Source: Mycobacterium sp. ELW1 (GTDB lineage: Bacteria > Actinomycetota > Actinomycetes > Mycobacteriales > Mycobacteriaceae). From it: DNA of 64,000 nucleotides. Shown piece after piece: positions 34,808 to 44,497 of the stretch. How positions within the stretch are numbered: position 1 is the first letter of the stretch; every line of letters begins with the position of its first letter. Where the stretch lies: positions 5,952,001 to 6,016,000 of the forward strand of contig NZ_CP032155.1 in NCBI RefSeq assembly GCF_008329905.1, written 5' to 3'. The translations under genes were made by a program, and so were the position numbers. A model generated the notes under the pieces. That model worked only from the letters and a program-made list of their open reading frames with translations. It had not been told where the DNA came from and searched no databases.

Positions 34808-36358
34808 GTGCAGGTCACCAGCATCGGTCACGCGGGTTTTCGGATCGACACCCAGGCAGGAAGCATCCTGTGCGACCCCTGGCTGAACCCCGCGTATTTC
34901 GGTTCGTGGTTCGTCTTCCCGGACAACAGCGCCCTGGACTGGGCCGCGCTGGGCGCCTGCGACTACCTCTACGTCTCGCACCTGCACAAAGACCATTTCG
35001 ACCCCGCGCTGCTCGCCGAGTACGTCAACAAGGACGCCGTCGTCCTGCTGCCGGACTTCCCGGTACCCGACCTCAAGCGCGAGCTCGAGGCGCTGGGCTT
35101 CCACCGTTTCTTCGAGACCACCGACTCCGTCAAGCATCGGGTCAGCGGGCCCAAGGGCGACTTGGACGTGATGATCGTGGCACTGCGCGCCCCGGCCGAC
35201 GGCCCGATCGGCGACTCCGGGCTGGTCGTCTCAGACGGCACCACCACGGTGTTCAACATGAACGATTCCCGGCCGCTGGCGGTGGACCTGCTGGCCGATG
35301 CGTTCGGGCATATCGACGTGCACATGCTGCAGTACTCGGGCGCGATCTGGTACCCGATGGTCTACGACATGCCGGAGCGCGCGAAGCAGTCGTTCGGCAC
35401 CCAGAAGCGTCAGCGTGGCATGGACCGCTGCCGGCAGTTCATCGCCGATGTCGGTGCCACCTGGGTGATCCCGTCGGCCGGCCCGCCGTGCTTCCTGGAT
35501 CCCGAATTGCGCGACCTGAACGACGACCACGGCGACCCGGCCAACATCTTCCCGGACCAGATGGTGTTCCTGGACCAGATGCGGCGCAACGGCAACGACG
35601 GCGGCCTGCTGATGATCCCCGGGTCGGTGGCCGATTTCACTGGGCGGGAACTGAATTCGCTCGAACACCCGTTACCCACCGCCGAGGTGGAGGCGATCTT
35701 CACCACCGGCAAGGCCGACTACATCGCCGACTACGCCGAACGGATGGCACCGGTGCTGGCCGCCGAGAAGGCGCGATGGGCGCCGGCGACCGGCGAATCG
35801 CTGCTGGAGCCACTGCGTGCGAAGTTCGAACCGATCATGCTGCAGAGCGACCAGATCTGCGACGGCATCGGGTATGCGGTGGAGCTGCGGGTCGGGCCGG
35901 AGACCATCGTGGTGGACTTTCCGAAACGCGTTGTGCGCGAGCCGATTGCCGACGAGAAGTTCCGGTACGGCTTCGAGATCGCCCCGGAACTGGTGCGGAC
36001 CGTGCTGCGTGACGACGAGCCGGACTGGGTGAACACGATCTTCCTGTCCACCCGGTTCCGTGCGTGGCGGGTGGGCGGTTACAACGAGTATCTGTACACC
36101 TTCTTCAAGTGCCTGACCGATGAGCGGATCGCCTACGCCGACGGCTGGTTCGCCGAGACCCACGACGACAGCAGTGACGTGGAGCTCGGCGGGTACACGA
36201 TGCAGCGCCGCTGCCCGCATCTGAAGGCCGACCTGTCGAAATTCGGTGTGGTGGAGGGCTCGACGTTGACGTGCAACCTGCACGGCTGGCAGTGGAATCT
36301 GGAGACCGGTCGGTGCCTGACCACCAAAGGCCACGAGCTGCGGTGTTCCCGCCAATGA
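34808..36358 (+). CDS. Metallo-beta-lactamase-fold protein fused to a Rieske domain (Rv3818-type)
   Basis: 516 residues from GTG at 34808, equal in length to Rv3818; a GTG at 34781 would add nine. The N-terminal MBL fold has VTSIGHAGFRIDT, CDPWLNPAYFGSW and the metal motif SHLHKDHFD. A middle part (YLYTFFKCLTDERI) leads to a C-terminal Rieske 2Fe-2S domain: RRCPHLKADL and CNLHGWQWNLETGRCLT (C-x-H...C-x2-H). The architecture recalls sugar-nucleotide hydroxylases such as CMP-NeuAc hydroxylase, so oxygenase chemistry is plausible but unproven. Overlaps its small partner by ATGA. Confidence 0.9.
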   Translation: MQVTSIGHAGFRIDTQAGSILCDPWLNPAYFGSWFVFPDNSALDWAALGACDYLYVSHLHKDHFDPALLAEYVNKDAVVLLPDFPVPDLKRELEALGFHRFFETTDSVKHRVSGPKGDLDVMIVALRAPADGPIGDSGLVVSDGTTTVFNMNDSRPLAVDLLADAFGHIDVHMLQYSGAIWYPMVYDMPERAKQSFGTQKRQRGMDRCRQFIADVGATWVIPSAGPPCFLDPELRDLNDDHGDPANIFPDQMVFLDQMRRNGNDGGLLMIPGSVADFTGRELNSLEHPLPTAEVEAIFTTGKADYIADYAERMAPVLAAEKARWAPATGESLLEPLRAKFEPIMLQSDQICDGIGYAVELRVGPETIVVDFPKRVVREPIADEKFRYGFEIAPELVRTVLRDDEPDWVNTIFLSTRFRAWRVGGYNEYLYTFFKCLTDERIAYADGWFAETHDDSSDVELGGYTMQRRCPHLKADLSKFGVVEGSTLTCNLHGWQWNLETGRCLTTKGHELRCSRQ

Positions 36359-36690
36359 GCGCACCGCCGCAACAGCATTACGACGACGGCCTGGTGCAAC
36401 TGGACCGGTATGCTCTGACGTTGCGGCGCTACCACTTTCCTTCGGGTACCGCGAAAGTGATTCCCCTGCAGTCTATCCGCGGATACAAGGCTGAGCCGCT
36501 GGGTTTCTGGATGCAGCGCTTCCGGCTCTGGGGCAGTTCGGATCTGCGCCGCTGGCTGCCGCTGGACATCTACCGCCCGGTGAAATCCACGCTGGTGACG
36601 CTTGATGTCCCCGGGACCCATCCGAGTCCGGCGTTCACTCCGGTGAAGCCGCGCGAGTTTCTGCGGGTGCTGGACGAGCTGCTGGGTTAG
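36355..36690 (+). CDS. Conserved 111-aa protein (Rv3819-type), PH-like
   Basis: 111 residues, the same size as Rv3819, starting at the ATG that overlaps the MBL-Rieske stop. The sequence is beta-rich (LDRYALTLRRYHFPSGTAKVIPLQSIRGYKAE, in parts) and resembles bacterial PH-like domains, with no membrane segment. The coupling suggests it serves the upstream oxygenase-like protein, perhaps as adaptor (inference). It ends 2 bp before the convergent next gene. Confidence 0.85.
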   Translation: MSAPPQQHYDDGLVQLDRYALTLRRYHFPSGTAKVIPLQSIRGYKAEPLGFWMQRFRLWGSSDLRRWLPLDIYRPVKSTLVTLDVPGTHPSPAFTPVKPREFLRVLDELLG

Positions 36691-36692
36691 GC

Positions 36693-37508
36693 CTAGGGCT
36701 CCCAGACCAATTGGCGCAGTTCGGATGCCGCGTCGCTCTCGGTGTCGTACACCCGCACGATGGCCTCATCACCGGGCTGTAGGTAGGTCGACTCCCCCAG
36801 CTTGGTGTACCGCGTCGCACCGATGCCGATGAGTACCCGCTCCGGCCGCCCGGACGCGACCATCAGCGCGCCGACATCCTCCAAAGGTGTATCGGGAGAG
36901 CCCTTTTGGTTCGCCAGTCGTTCGACGATCCAGTCCAGCAGCACCTCGCCGTAGTACGAGTAGCCCAGCAGTGGGCTGTCCACTCCGTACTCGTGATGCA
37001 CGCCGTCGGCGGTCCGTAGATGGCACAGCAGCCGCAGCGTCGCGGTCGGGCCGTCCGGAGTGAGGTCGCTGATGTCGAAGAACTGGTGCGCAACGCCTTT
37101 GGACGCCGGTCCCCAGTTCTTCTTGTGGCTGATCTTGGCTGCGTTGGGCCGGCGGATCGAGCAGTCGTTGAACGCGCCGAGCGCGAACGGCCGCAGCGTG
37201 ACCACGGTGTCGCCCTCCCACACCACGTCACAGGCCAACCCGACCTCGGGCTCGATCTGCAAATTGAGTGGCCCGTCGGCTTCCGTCGTCTTGGGCACAA
37301 TCAACGCGTCGTGGGACAGCGGGAACTCACCCAGGAAGCTGTCATGCCCGGGCGCGTACCACGGGAAGATTCCCTTGGGGGCAGCGCCCTCGCTGGCGAC
37401 ATTGACGAAATCGACTGCCTCACCGGCTTGTTCGAGGTGGCCGGCGAAATTCCCGGCCACGCCGAACCCGAACCAGCCGCGCACCTCATCGAGGTCGAGT
37501 TCGATCAC
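36693..37508 (-). CDS. DUF5718-like conserved protein
   Basis: 271 residues from GTG at 37508, overlapping the serS stop (GTGA). Conserved-looking stretches: [71 protein letters not shown]. The IEPEVGL plus FNDCSIRR arrangement recalls fumarylacetoacetate hydrolase-type folds, where Glu residues bind metal, but I assign only the uncharacterised family. Name given from memory, so treat as tentative. Confidence 0.75.
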   Translation of the reverse strand: MIELDLDEVRGWFGFGVAGNFAGHLEQAGEAVDFVNVASEGAAPKGIFPWYAPGHDSFLGEFPLSHDALIVPKTTEADGPLNLQIEPEVGLACDVVWEGDTVVTLRPFALGAFNDCSIRRPNAAKISHKKNWGPASKGVAHQFFDISDLTPDGPTATLRLLCHLRTADGVHHEYGVDSPLLGYSYYGEVLLDWIVERLANQKGSPDTPLEDVGALMVASGRPERVLIGIGATRYTKLGESTYLQPGDEAIVRVYDTESDAASELRQLVWEP

Positions 37509-38758
37509 GGTTGCAGGACCTCCGTCCCAACGTAAGGCACCAAGGCGGCGGGAACACGCACGCTGCCGTCCGGCTGCTGATGGTTCTCCAGGATCGCGAC
37601 CAGCCACCGCGTTGTGGCCAGCGTCCCGTTGAGCGTCGCCGCGGTCTGCGGCTTGCCGTTCTCGTCGCGGTATCGGGTGGCCAGCCGGCGGGCCTGGAAC
37701 GTCGTGCAGTTCGACGTCGAGGTCAGCTCGCGGTAGGCCTGCTGGGTGGGAACCCAGGCCTCGCAGTCGAATTTGCGTGCCGCCGACGAACCGAGGTCAC
37801 CGGCGGCCACGTCGATCACCCGGTAGGGCACGTCGATGAGCTCCAGCATCTGGCGCTGCCAGCCCAACAGCCGCTGGTGTTCGGCCTCGGCGTCCTCAGG
37901 ACGGCAGTAGACGAAGCCCTCCACCTTGTCGAACTGGTGCACCCGGATGATGCCGCGGGTGTCCTTGCCGTAACTGCCGGCCTCGCGCCGGAAGCAGGAC
38001 GACCACCCGGCGTAGCGCAGCGGACCGCCCGAGAGGTCGAGGATCTCGTCGGAGTGATAGCCCGCCAGCGGCACCTCCGAGGTGCCGACGAGATAGAGGT
38101 CGTCGTCCGCGAGGTGGTAGATCTCGTCGGCGTGGGCGCCGAGGAACCCGGTCCCCGCCATCACTTCGGGTCGCACCAGCACCGGCGGGATCATCAGCGT
38201 GAAGCCATTCTCGGTCGCCACCCGCACCGCCAGCTGGAGCAGTCCGAGTTGGAGCAGCGCACCGCGGCCGGTCAGGAAGTAGAACCGCGATCCGGACACC
38301 TTGGCGCCGCGCTCCATGTCGATGAGTCCCAATGACTCACCGAGTTCGAGATGGTCCTTCGGGTTCTCGATCTCGCGAGGCTGGCCCACCACGTCGAGCA
38401 CGACGAAATCGTCCTCACCACCAGCCGGAACGCCGGAGATGATGACGTTCTGAATGCCCATGTGCGCGGCCGTCATCGCCGCTTCGGCTTGAGCCTGCTC
38501 AGCCTCGGCCGATTTCACCTGCGCAGCAAGCTCTTTGGCGCGCTCGAGCAGAGCGGGCCGATCGTCAGGGGATGCCGAACCGACCTTCTTGCTGGCGGCC
38601 TTCTGCTCCGCGCGCAGTGAATCGGCTCTCGATATCGCCGCCCGGCGCGCGGTGTCGGCGTCCAGCAAGGCGTCGACGAGGCCCGGGTCCTCACCACGGC
38701 TGAGCTGGGATCGCCGTACCGCATCGGGGTCGTCGCGCAGCAGTTTCAGGTCGATCAC
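37505..38758 (-). CDS. serS: Seryl-tRNA synthetase
   Basis: 417 residues (M. tuberculosis about 419). N-terminal coiled-coil tRNA-binding arm (about 28-105, Ala/Glu/Lys-rich), then the class II catalytic core: motif 1 in the [16 protein letters not shown] region, motif 2 [26 protein letters not shown], motif 3 [18 protein letters not shown]. Charges tRNA-Ser. A two-gene unit with the DUF5718-like gene through a GTGA overlap. Confidence 0.98.
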   Translation of the reverse strand: MIDLKLLRDDPDAVRRSQLSRGEDPGLVDALLDADTARRAAISRADSLRAEQKAASKKVGSASPDDRPALLERAKELAAQVKSAEAEQAQAEAAMTAAHMGIQNVIISGVPAGGEDDFVVLDVVGQPREIENPKDHLELGESLGLIDMERGAKVSGSRFYFLTGRGALLQLGLLQLAVRVATENGFTLMIPPVLVRPEVMAGTGFLGAHADEIYHLADDDLYLVGTSEVPLAGYHSDEILDLSGGPLRYAGWSSCFRREAGSYGKDTRGIIRVHQFDKVEGFVYCRPEDAEAEHQRLLGWQRQMLELIDVPYRVIDVAAGDLGSSAARKFDCEAWVPTQQAYRELTSTSNCTTFQARRLATRYRDENGKPQTAATLNGTLATTRWLVAILENHQQPDGSVRVPAALVPYVGTEVLQP

Positions 38759-38887
38759 GCCCTGAACCCTAGCTAGTTGGCCTCAGCCATGCGTCGGCCC
38801 CTCCGGCCGACGGCACAGCACAACCCCATAACATTACAACTGCATCACTTGTCACACGCCTCGCCGCGCCTGCCACAATGGAGGGCG

Positions 38888-40273
38888 ATGCTGCAGTTAT
38901 CCGAGCGCGACGACGTAACGCCTGACCAGCCCGAACCGGGCACATCACGGCGAACGTTCCTCGGCACCTTCCAGGCCACGTCGACCCGACGGGCCCTACT
39001 GCTGACTGCGCTCGGCGGACTGCTGATCGCGGGTGTCGTCACCGCGCTGCCGATCGGCTACAACAACCGGCTGGCCGGCTACGCCGGGTCCAACCCGCTG
39101 TCGGGTGCCAAGGGCACGGCGGCGTTCGCCAACGCCAAGTCCGGCAGCTGTTTGACCTGGGACAAGAACCCCGACGCGGCCACCATCGTCGACTGCAAGG
39201 GCGACCACAAGTTCGAGGTGGCCGAATCCGTCGACATGCGCACCTATCCGGGGACCGAATACGGCCCCAACGCCGCGCCCCCGAGCGCCGCCCGCATCCA
39301 GCAGATCAGCCTCGAGCAGTGCCAGCCGGCCGTCGAGCGCTACCTGGGCGACAAGTTCGATCCGAACAGCAAGTTCTCGATCAGCATGCTGTGGTCAGGC
39401 GACAAGGCCTGGAAGCAGGACGGCGAGCGGCGCATGCTGTGCGGGCTGCAACTGCCGGGAACCGACAATCAGCAGATCGCCTTCAAGGGCCGGGTGGCCG
39501 AGGTCGACCAGTCCAAGGTCTGGCCCGCGGGCACCTGCCTCGGCATCGATCCGCCCACCAACCAGCCCACCGACATTCCCGTCGACTGCGGAGCCCCGCA
39601 TGCCATGGAGGTCACCGGTGCGGTGAACCTCGCGGAGAAGTTCTCCGCCGCGTTGCCGTCGGACGCCGACCAGGACGCCTTCATCAAGGACGCGTGCACC
39701 CGGATGACCGACGCCTACCTGGCCCCGGTGCAGTTGCGCTCGACCACCCTGACGCTGATCTACAGCACGATCTCGCTGCCCAGCTGGACGGCCGGCAGCC
39801 ATCAGGTGGCGTGCAGCATCGGCGCCACCCTGGGCAACGGCGGCTGGGCCACGCTCATCAACCCCGCCAAGGGCGCGCTGCTGATCAACGGCATGCCGCC
39901 GATCCCGCCGCCGGACATTCCGTCCGAACGGCTGAACCTCCCGTCGATCCCGTTGTTGCCCGACGTCCCGACGACCACCTATTCGCCGTCGGCCTCCGAT
40001 AGCAGCAGCCAGTCCACCCAGTCGACCCAGACCCAGCACCTGCCGCAACAGTCGACGGCGACCCAGACGCAGGCTCCGAGCTCGACCGCAGCACCCACCA
40101 CCGCCGCGGCCGTACCGCCGCCTGCCGACGGCAACGTGGTCAACGGTGAACTGGTGCCCGCCGCACCGCCGCCGCCCGCCGACGCGCCGCCCATGGACGG
40201 CCCTCCGGCTCCGGCGGCACCCGCCGGCCCGCCGCCCGGACCCGCCGACGTCCCCGTCCCACCGCCGGCCTAG
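38888..40273 (+). CDS. Septum-formation-family membrane protein (Rv3835-type)
   Basis: 461 residues from ATG at 38888. Cytosolic N-terminus with Arg-rich stretch, one TM helix (about 36-55: ALLLTALGGLLIAGVVTALPIG), then an external domain with paired Cys (GSCLTWDKNP...IVDCKGDHKFEV; GTCLGIDP...VDCGAPHAMEV; CTRMTDAYL) characteristic of the Septum_form family. The last about 110 residues are Ser/Thr/Gln then Pro/Ala rich. Role in division is inferred from family name only. Overlaps the zincin gene at 40273. Confidence 0.88.
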   Translation: MLQLSERDDVTPDQPEPGTSRRTFLGTFQATSTRRALLLTALGGLLIAGVVTALPIGYNNRLAGYAGSNPLSGAKGTAAFANAKSGSCLTWDKNPDAATIVDCKGDHKFEVAESVDMRTYPGTEYGPNAAPPSAARIQQISLEQCQPAVERYLGDKFDPNSKFSISMLWSGDKAWKQDGERRMLCGLQLPGTDNQQIAFKGRVAEVDQSKVWPAGTCLGIDPPTNQPTDIPVDCGAPHAMEVTGAVNLAEKFSAALPSDADQDAFIKDACTRMTDAYLAPVQLRSTTLTLIYSTISLPSWTAGSHQVACSIGATLGNGGWATLINPAKGALLINGMPPIPPPDIPSERLNLPSIPLLPDVPTTTYSPSASDSSSQSTQSTQTQHLPQQSTATQTQAPSSTAAPTTAAAVPPPADGNVVNGELVPAAPPPPADAPPMDGPPAPAAPAGPPPGPADVPVPPPA

Positions 40274-40623
40274 TGCCCGTCCGGATGGACCCGGCACGGT
40301 TCGAGGAATTGGTCGGTGACGCACTGGATCTGATTCCGCCCGGACTGGCCAAGGCGATCGACAACGTCGTGATCTTGGTCGAGGATCACCACCCCGACGA
40401 CCCGGATCTACTGGGCCTCTACGAAGGCATCGCGCTGACCGAGCGTGATTCCAGTTACGCCGGATCCCTTCCCGACACCGTCACGATCTATCGCGAACCG
40501 CTGCTCGACATGTGTGACACGGAGGCCGACGTGGTCGAGGAGGTCGCGATCACCGTAATCCACGAGATCGCACACCATTTCGGCATCGATGACGATCGAC
40601 TACACGAATTAGGTTGGGGCTGA
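40273..40623 (+). CDS. Minimal zincin-like metallopeptidase (Rv3836-type)
   Basis: 116 residues from GTG at 40273 (ATG at 40285 alternative). Near the C-terminus is the zinc motif HEIAHHFGIDDDRLHELGWG, a HExxHxxGxxxxxxxE type, typical of the small PF06262-like family. No signal peptide. Homologues are small proteases or scaffold proteins of unknown substrate. The start overlaps the upstream septum-formation gene by one base, so the two are probably co-translated. Confidence 0.88.
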   Translation: MPVRMDPARFEELVGDALDLIPPGLAKAIDNVVILVEDHHPDDPDLLGLYEGIALTERDSSYAGSLPDTVTIYREPLLDMCDTEADVVEEVAITVIHEIAHHFGIDDDRLHELGWG

Positions 40624-40629
40624 ATCACT

Positions 40630-41373
40630 TCAGCGCGGCGGGTCACCCTGCCAGGCAAAGCTGTTGACGTACTTACCCATATCCTGGGCGATCTGCAGAT
40701 TGACGCCTGACGGCAAGCCGGGGCCGAAATCGGGGCCGAACGCATGGTAGGGGCCGACAGCGCCGGCCACCAGCGCCAAATCGTTCTTGATCGCCACCAG
40801 CAGCACGGTGCGGAGGCGGATGTAGCTGTTGGACGTCCCCTGCGGCCAAGTGTCGGCGACCTCGCCGTAACCCGGTTGATAGCCGACCATCGCGTTGGGA
40901 ATCTCGTAGGCGATCTTCGCGTCGGGGAACTTCTTCTTCAGCAGATCACGGGCGATGGTCTGCGGGTCGCGGCCGTTGGCCGGCTCGGAGAACAGTTGCA
41001 GCACACCGGTATCCCCGCCGGTGAACTTCGCGGTCACGCCGTTGTCGGCGGTGGAGATCTCGTAGGCCGAATTCGCGGTCGGATACGACACCGAGAATGA
41101 GCCGTCCGCCGCGGTGAAGCGGGGAAGTCCCGTGACGGGCGTGCCCATCGGTGGGGCACCGCACTCGGGCGGGCACATGTAGCGCGGAACCTTCTTGGTG
41201 ACCGTCAGCGACACCCCGACCAGAATCAAAGCGACGACGACGATCCCCGCCATCCAAATCCCAACCGTGCGACTGAATTTGGGGCGCCGCACTTCCTGGG
41301 CGACGTAGAGGCCGGCCGGCAGCGCATAACCGACGAACTTCTCCTCGCCGGATGTGGCCGAGGGTGTGGTCAC
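40630..41373 (-). CDS. Membrane-anchored extracytoplasmic protein of the S53-protease operon
   Basis: 247 residues. Short cytosolic N-terminus, one TM helix (about 36-58: TVGIWMAGIVVVALILVGVSL), then an exported domain with CPPECG just outside the membrane and a mixed alpha/beta sequence (FSVSYPTANSAYEIS, NDLALVAGAVGPYHAFGPDFGPG). I do not recognise a domain. GTG start overlaps the preceding stop (GTGA). As the last gene of the protease operon it may be a substrate, inhibitor or assembly partner (inference). Confidence 0.75.
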   Translation of the reverse strand: MTTPSATSGEEKFVGYALPAGLYVAQEVRRPKFSRTVGIWMAGIVVVALILVGVSLTVTKKVPRYMCPPECGAPPMGTPVTGLPRFTAADGSFSVSYPTANSAYEISTADNGVTAKFTGGDTGVLQLFSEPANGRDPQTIARDLLKKKFPDAKIAYEIPNAMVGYQPGYGEVADTWPQGTSNSYIRLRTVLLVAIKNDLALVAGAVGPYHAFGPDFGPGLPSGVNLQIAQDMGKYVNSFAWQGDPPR

Positions 41374-42590
41374 GACCCCTCCGCGGCGACCTGCCGGACC
41401 GGGCGCACCTCACGCCGCTCATGGCGCGACGCACGCGACGACGCTCTGGTGGCCACGCCGCACGCCGGACAGAAGGCCATGTCGGGAACCACGTGCTGAC
41501 AGTGGATGCACAACAGTGGCTCGTCCAGCTCGATCGGATCGTGCGCTTCGTGAAGAAGGGCAAGCTGCAATGCGATTCGCAGCAGAACCAGCACGACCAT
41601 CGTCATCACGACGTGGACGGCCAGCATCCGGAGCTGCTCCATGCCCATGATGTCGGTGACCGCGACCCCGGTGTGAATCACCACCACCACGATCGCGAGC
41701 GCGAACAGCACCGCACGGGTCCGGCCCGGGTGCTCGTGCGGGTTGGAGGTCTGGCCCTTGAACCACAACGCGATACCGATCATCCCGCCCGCGACCGCGG
41801 CGGTCAGTGGAATCGTCACCCCGCACAGCAGCGCCTCGACGAGCAGACCCTTCATCGGACGACCGCGCGCCAACAGCCCGGTGGCGAACTGCGGTGCCAA
41901 CCGGGTCAGGGTCGCACCGGCGGCGAACATCAGCGCGGACAGCGCCCCGACGACGAACCCGTCCAGGGACTCTCGCGAGTTCGGCCGCAGCACCCGCACC
42001 AGAACCGTGGGCACCAGCGTCAAGATCATCCCGCCGGCGGGGATGATCATGCCTTCGCGCACGAGGTGGTGTATCGCCATGCCGGCGGCCATCGGCACGC
42101 CATAGGCGCGGGCCACCATCTGACCCGTCAACAGCGTCCAGCCCACGCCGAGCGCGGCCCCCAGGGTGCCGGCCAGCAGCAGTGACCACGTGGACATGTC
42201 GCGGTATACCGCTGATTCGGCGAGGTACAGCACGAACAACAGCGGCAAGCCGAGCGCGGCGACGGTGATCAACGCCGCGGGCATCTTCACGACGGCGAAC
42301 AGGACGAGCCCGACGAGCACCAGTGCCAGCCCCACCCGGAAGGGCGTCCGGGACCGCTGCGGCAGGTGCGGGAACAGTGAGCTGGCGATCGCCGGCAGCA
42401 ACACGCTCTCCCCCGGCGATGCGCCGAATGTGTCGCCACGAAGCCGACCCAGCCAGCGCGGTCCGCGGTGGGGTTCGTCGGCTGCGTGGGAGCCGCAGTA
42501 GCCGCAGAACGCCCCGGCGGGGACGTCGATCTGACAGACCGAACATTCCATCGTCGGAACGTCGTCGATGCCGTTCTCCGGCGAACTCAT
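41370..42590 (-). CDS. Polytopic membrane protein framed by two zinc ribbons
   Basis: 406 residues. N-terminal zinc ribbon CSVCQIDVPAGAFCGYCG (about 16-33), a central membrane domain with some eight to ten TM helices from about residue 84 to 350, and a C-terminal zinc ribbon CIHCQHVVPDMAFCPACG. The two ribbons show similar spacing and wording. No catalytic motif is clear in the membrane part. Translationally coupled on both sides (ATGA with the S53 protease, GTGA with the anchored protein). Function unknown; possibly a transporter or scaffold for the exported partners. Confidence 0.8.
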   Translation of the reverse strand: MSSPENGIDDVPTMECSVCQIDVPAGAFCGYCGSHAADEPHRGPRWLGRLRGDTFGASPGESVLLPAIASSLFPHLPQRSRTPFRVGLALVLVGLVLFAVVKMPAALITVAALGLPLLFVLYLAESAVYRDMSTWSLLLAGTLGAALGVGWTLLTGQMVARAYGVPMAAGMAIHHLVREGMIIPAGGMILTLVPTVLVRVLRPNSRESLDGFVVGALSALMFAAGATLTRLAPQFATGLLARGRPMKGLLVEALLCGVTIPLTAAVAGGMIGIALWFKGQTSNPHEHPGRTRAVLFALAIVVVVIHTGVAVTDIMGMEQLRMLAVHVVMTMVVLVLLRIALQLALLHEAHDPIELDEPLLCIHCQHVVPDMAFCPACGVATRASSRASRHERREVRPVRQVAAEGS

Positions 42591-44194
42591 CCGACCACCT
42601 TTTGGGTCACAAGAATATTCTGCGCCAGGTTCTCGACATTGGGAGTGCCCAGGCCGGTGACCAGGTCGTAGCCCGGTCCGGCGTTGGCCACCGCGTTACC
42701 GCCGAGCACGACGTCGCGAAACGCGGGCAGCGGTGTGCCCTGGGCGATGGCGTAGAGCACGGGGTTGATGTTGCCGATCAAGGAGCCGCCCTTGTCGACG
42801 ACGAACTGGTTCATCAATGCGGTCAATCCAGCCCAGATGGGCGCCGCCAGCGAGGTACCGCCGCCGACGATCACCTGCTGGTTGAACACGATCTGCACGC
42901 CGGTGAACGGGTCGGCGACGGCCGCGATATCGGGGGTCAGCCGCTTGCCGTCGCCCTTGGGGGCGCTGAGATGCTCCTGCCATTCGGGGCGCTCGAAGAG
43001 CGCTGACACACCGCCGCCGGTGCCCTGTGACAGCGGCGGGTCGAACCACGACTGCTCGGCGAGCCAGTCCCCCTTGTCGTCGGTGGACACCGTCGTGCCG
43101 CCGACGTCGGTCATCTCCGGCATCGACGCGACCGCGTCCAGTCCGACATCGTTGTCACTCGGCGGTGCCGACCATTCGTCGCCACCCTTGCAGTCGAGAC
43201 CGGCCAGGTCACCGCTTGCATCGAAAGCCGTTGTGCCAGAACGATGTGCGGACGACAACGCCGCGCGCACCGGCACCAGGTCGGCGGCGGTGATGAGCTT
43301 GTCGCAACCCCAGCCGATGGAGAAGCTCCACACCGCGCCCGGGTAGGTGCGCTCGGTGTCCTCCATGAGTTTGGCGATCTTCTCGTAGGAACCGTCGCCC
43401 TCGACGGTGGACCGCGCATTGACGAGCACCTTCTTGGCGTCGGGGGCGATCGCGTGGATGGCCTCGAGATCCATGGTCGCCTCGCCGCGTCGCGCCGAGG
43501 GCATGCCACCCACCACATCCGGGGTGAACTTCGGCAGGTTGAAGGTCGTCGCGAAAGTGTCGAGGTCAGCTTGGTCAAAGCCGTCGAACGCGAACACCAC
43601 GACCGTGGTGCCCTTGCCGGTGTAGCCCTTGTCGTGCAACGGCATCGCGTTGTAGGTGCGCAGCAGCGCGCTGGGGTTCAGCCCTTGGTCGGGCACCTCC
43701 AGCGGCAGCATCCAGACCTTGGACTCGCGGTGCGGCGTGTAACCGAGGATGCGGCCGAGACCGGCCACCTCCACGCTGAGCGGCTGCGGCACCGACGGCT
43801 GCTGGGGGGAGGCGTAGAACACCTGGCCACGCTTGCCGCGGTAGTCGTGAACGTCGACATCGAATGCGCCGGATACCGCGTCGGGCGCACCCTCGACAAT
43901 CGCCCAGCTGTCGCCCGGGCGCCAGCGCACTGAAAGGTTTTGTTGGACAGCCCATCCCATCAAGAGATCGGGCCGAGAATCGTCACGCAGCGCGGCAGTC
44001 AGCTGAACGTGATCGGTGCGCGCCGGGCCGAGATCGACGGAACTGGCGAGCAGAGACGCGTACGGGCCGCTGATCGCACCGACGTCGGCGGGTGCCGGTG
44101 GACGGTGCGGATCAGCGACCAGTACTACAGCGGCGGTCAGCATCCCGAGCAACCCCACCGCGGACAGCGCCCTGAGGCGGTTGACCCCGATCAC
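42587..44194 (-). CDS. S53-family (sedolisin/kumamolisin) serine-carboxyl peptidase
   Basis: 535 residues. N-terminal hydrophobic signal/anchor (ALSAVGLLGMLTAAVVLVA). Pro-domain about 50-170 (Pro-kumamolisin type: LTAALRDDSRPDLLMGWAVQQ). Catalytic domain from about 190 holds the full set: Glu238 and Asp242 in RRGEATMDLEAI (E-x3-D), oxyanion Asp329 in DASGDL, and nucleophile Ser448 in GGGTSLAAP. Members cleave peptides at acidic pH and self-activate. First gene of the three-gene operon. The propeptide plus intact triad imply a secreted or wall-side zymogen. Confidence 0.93.
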   Translation of the reverse strand: MIGVNRLRALSAVGLLGMLTAAVVLVADPHRPPAPADVGAISGPYASLLASSVDLGPARTDHVQLTAALRDDSRPDLLMGWAVQQNLSVRWRPGDSWAIVEGAPDAVSGAFDVDVHDYRGKRGQVFYASPQQPSVPQPLSVEVAGLGRILGYTPHRESKVWMLPLEVPDQGLNPSALLRTYNAMPLHDKGYTGKGTTVVVFAFDGFDQADLDTFATTFNLPKFTPDVVGGMPSARRGEATMDLEAIHAIAPDAKKVLVNARSTVEGDGSYEKIAKLMEDTERTYPGAVWSFSIGWGCDKLITAADLVPVRAALSSAHRSGTTAFDASGDLAGLDCKGGDEWSAPPSDNDVGLDAVASMPEMTDVGGTTVSTDDKGDWLAEQSWFDPPLSQGTGGGVSALFERPEWQEHLSAPKGDGKRLTPDIAAVADPFTGVQIVFNQQVIVGGGTSLAAPIWAGLTALMNQFVVDKGGSLIGNINPVLYAIAQGTPLPAFRDVVLGGNAVANAGPGYDLVTGLGTPNVENLAQNILVTQKVVG

Positions 44195-44236
44195 TGTCGG
44201 CGGAGGGTGGCTGCGGACGGATACCGACCGTGCGGC

Positions 44237-44497
44237 TTAGTTACCGCCGGTGATGACGTTGCCGGGCAGCGCGGTCGGTGCCGGCGGAGCCTTGACCGTC
44301 GGCGTGAAGGAGTTGGCGCCACCAGGCGACACAGCCTTCTCCGTGGGCGACGGCGCAGGCGCGCTGGTGGTGGTCGGCGTGGTGCTCTCCGGCGCCTTTT
44401 CTTTGTCCTTACCGCAAGCGGTGAGCGTGCCCATCCCGACAATCGCGAGGCCGCCAGCAAAAAGCGCGATCTGTCGAGTCAAACGACCTGACATCAT
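44237..44497 (-). CDS. Small Pro/Thr/Ser-rich lipoprotein
   Basis: 86 residues. AAGGA Shine-Dalgarno sits 6 nt before the first ATG (44497). Signal: MMSGRLTRQ then a hydrophobic stretch ending in the lipobox GTLTACGK (Cys28). The mature part (KDKEKAPESTTPTTTSAPAP and on) is disordered and may be glycosylated; it ends TALPGNVITGGN. It lies 42 bp upstream of the S53 protease operon on the same strand and could belong to it. No domain recognised. Confidence 0.75.
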   Translation of the reverse strand: MMSGRLTRQIALFAGGLAIVGMGTLTACGKDKEKAPESTTPTTTSAPAPSPTEKAVSPGGANSFTPTVKAPPAPTALPGNVITGGN

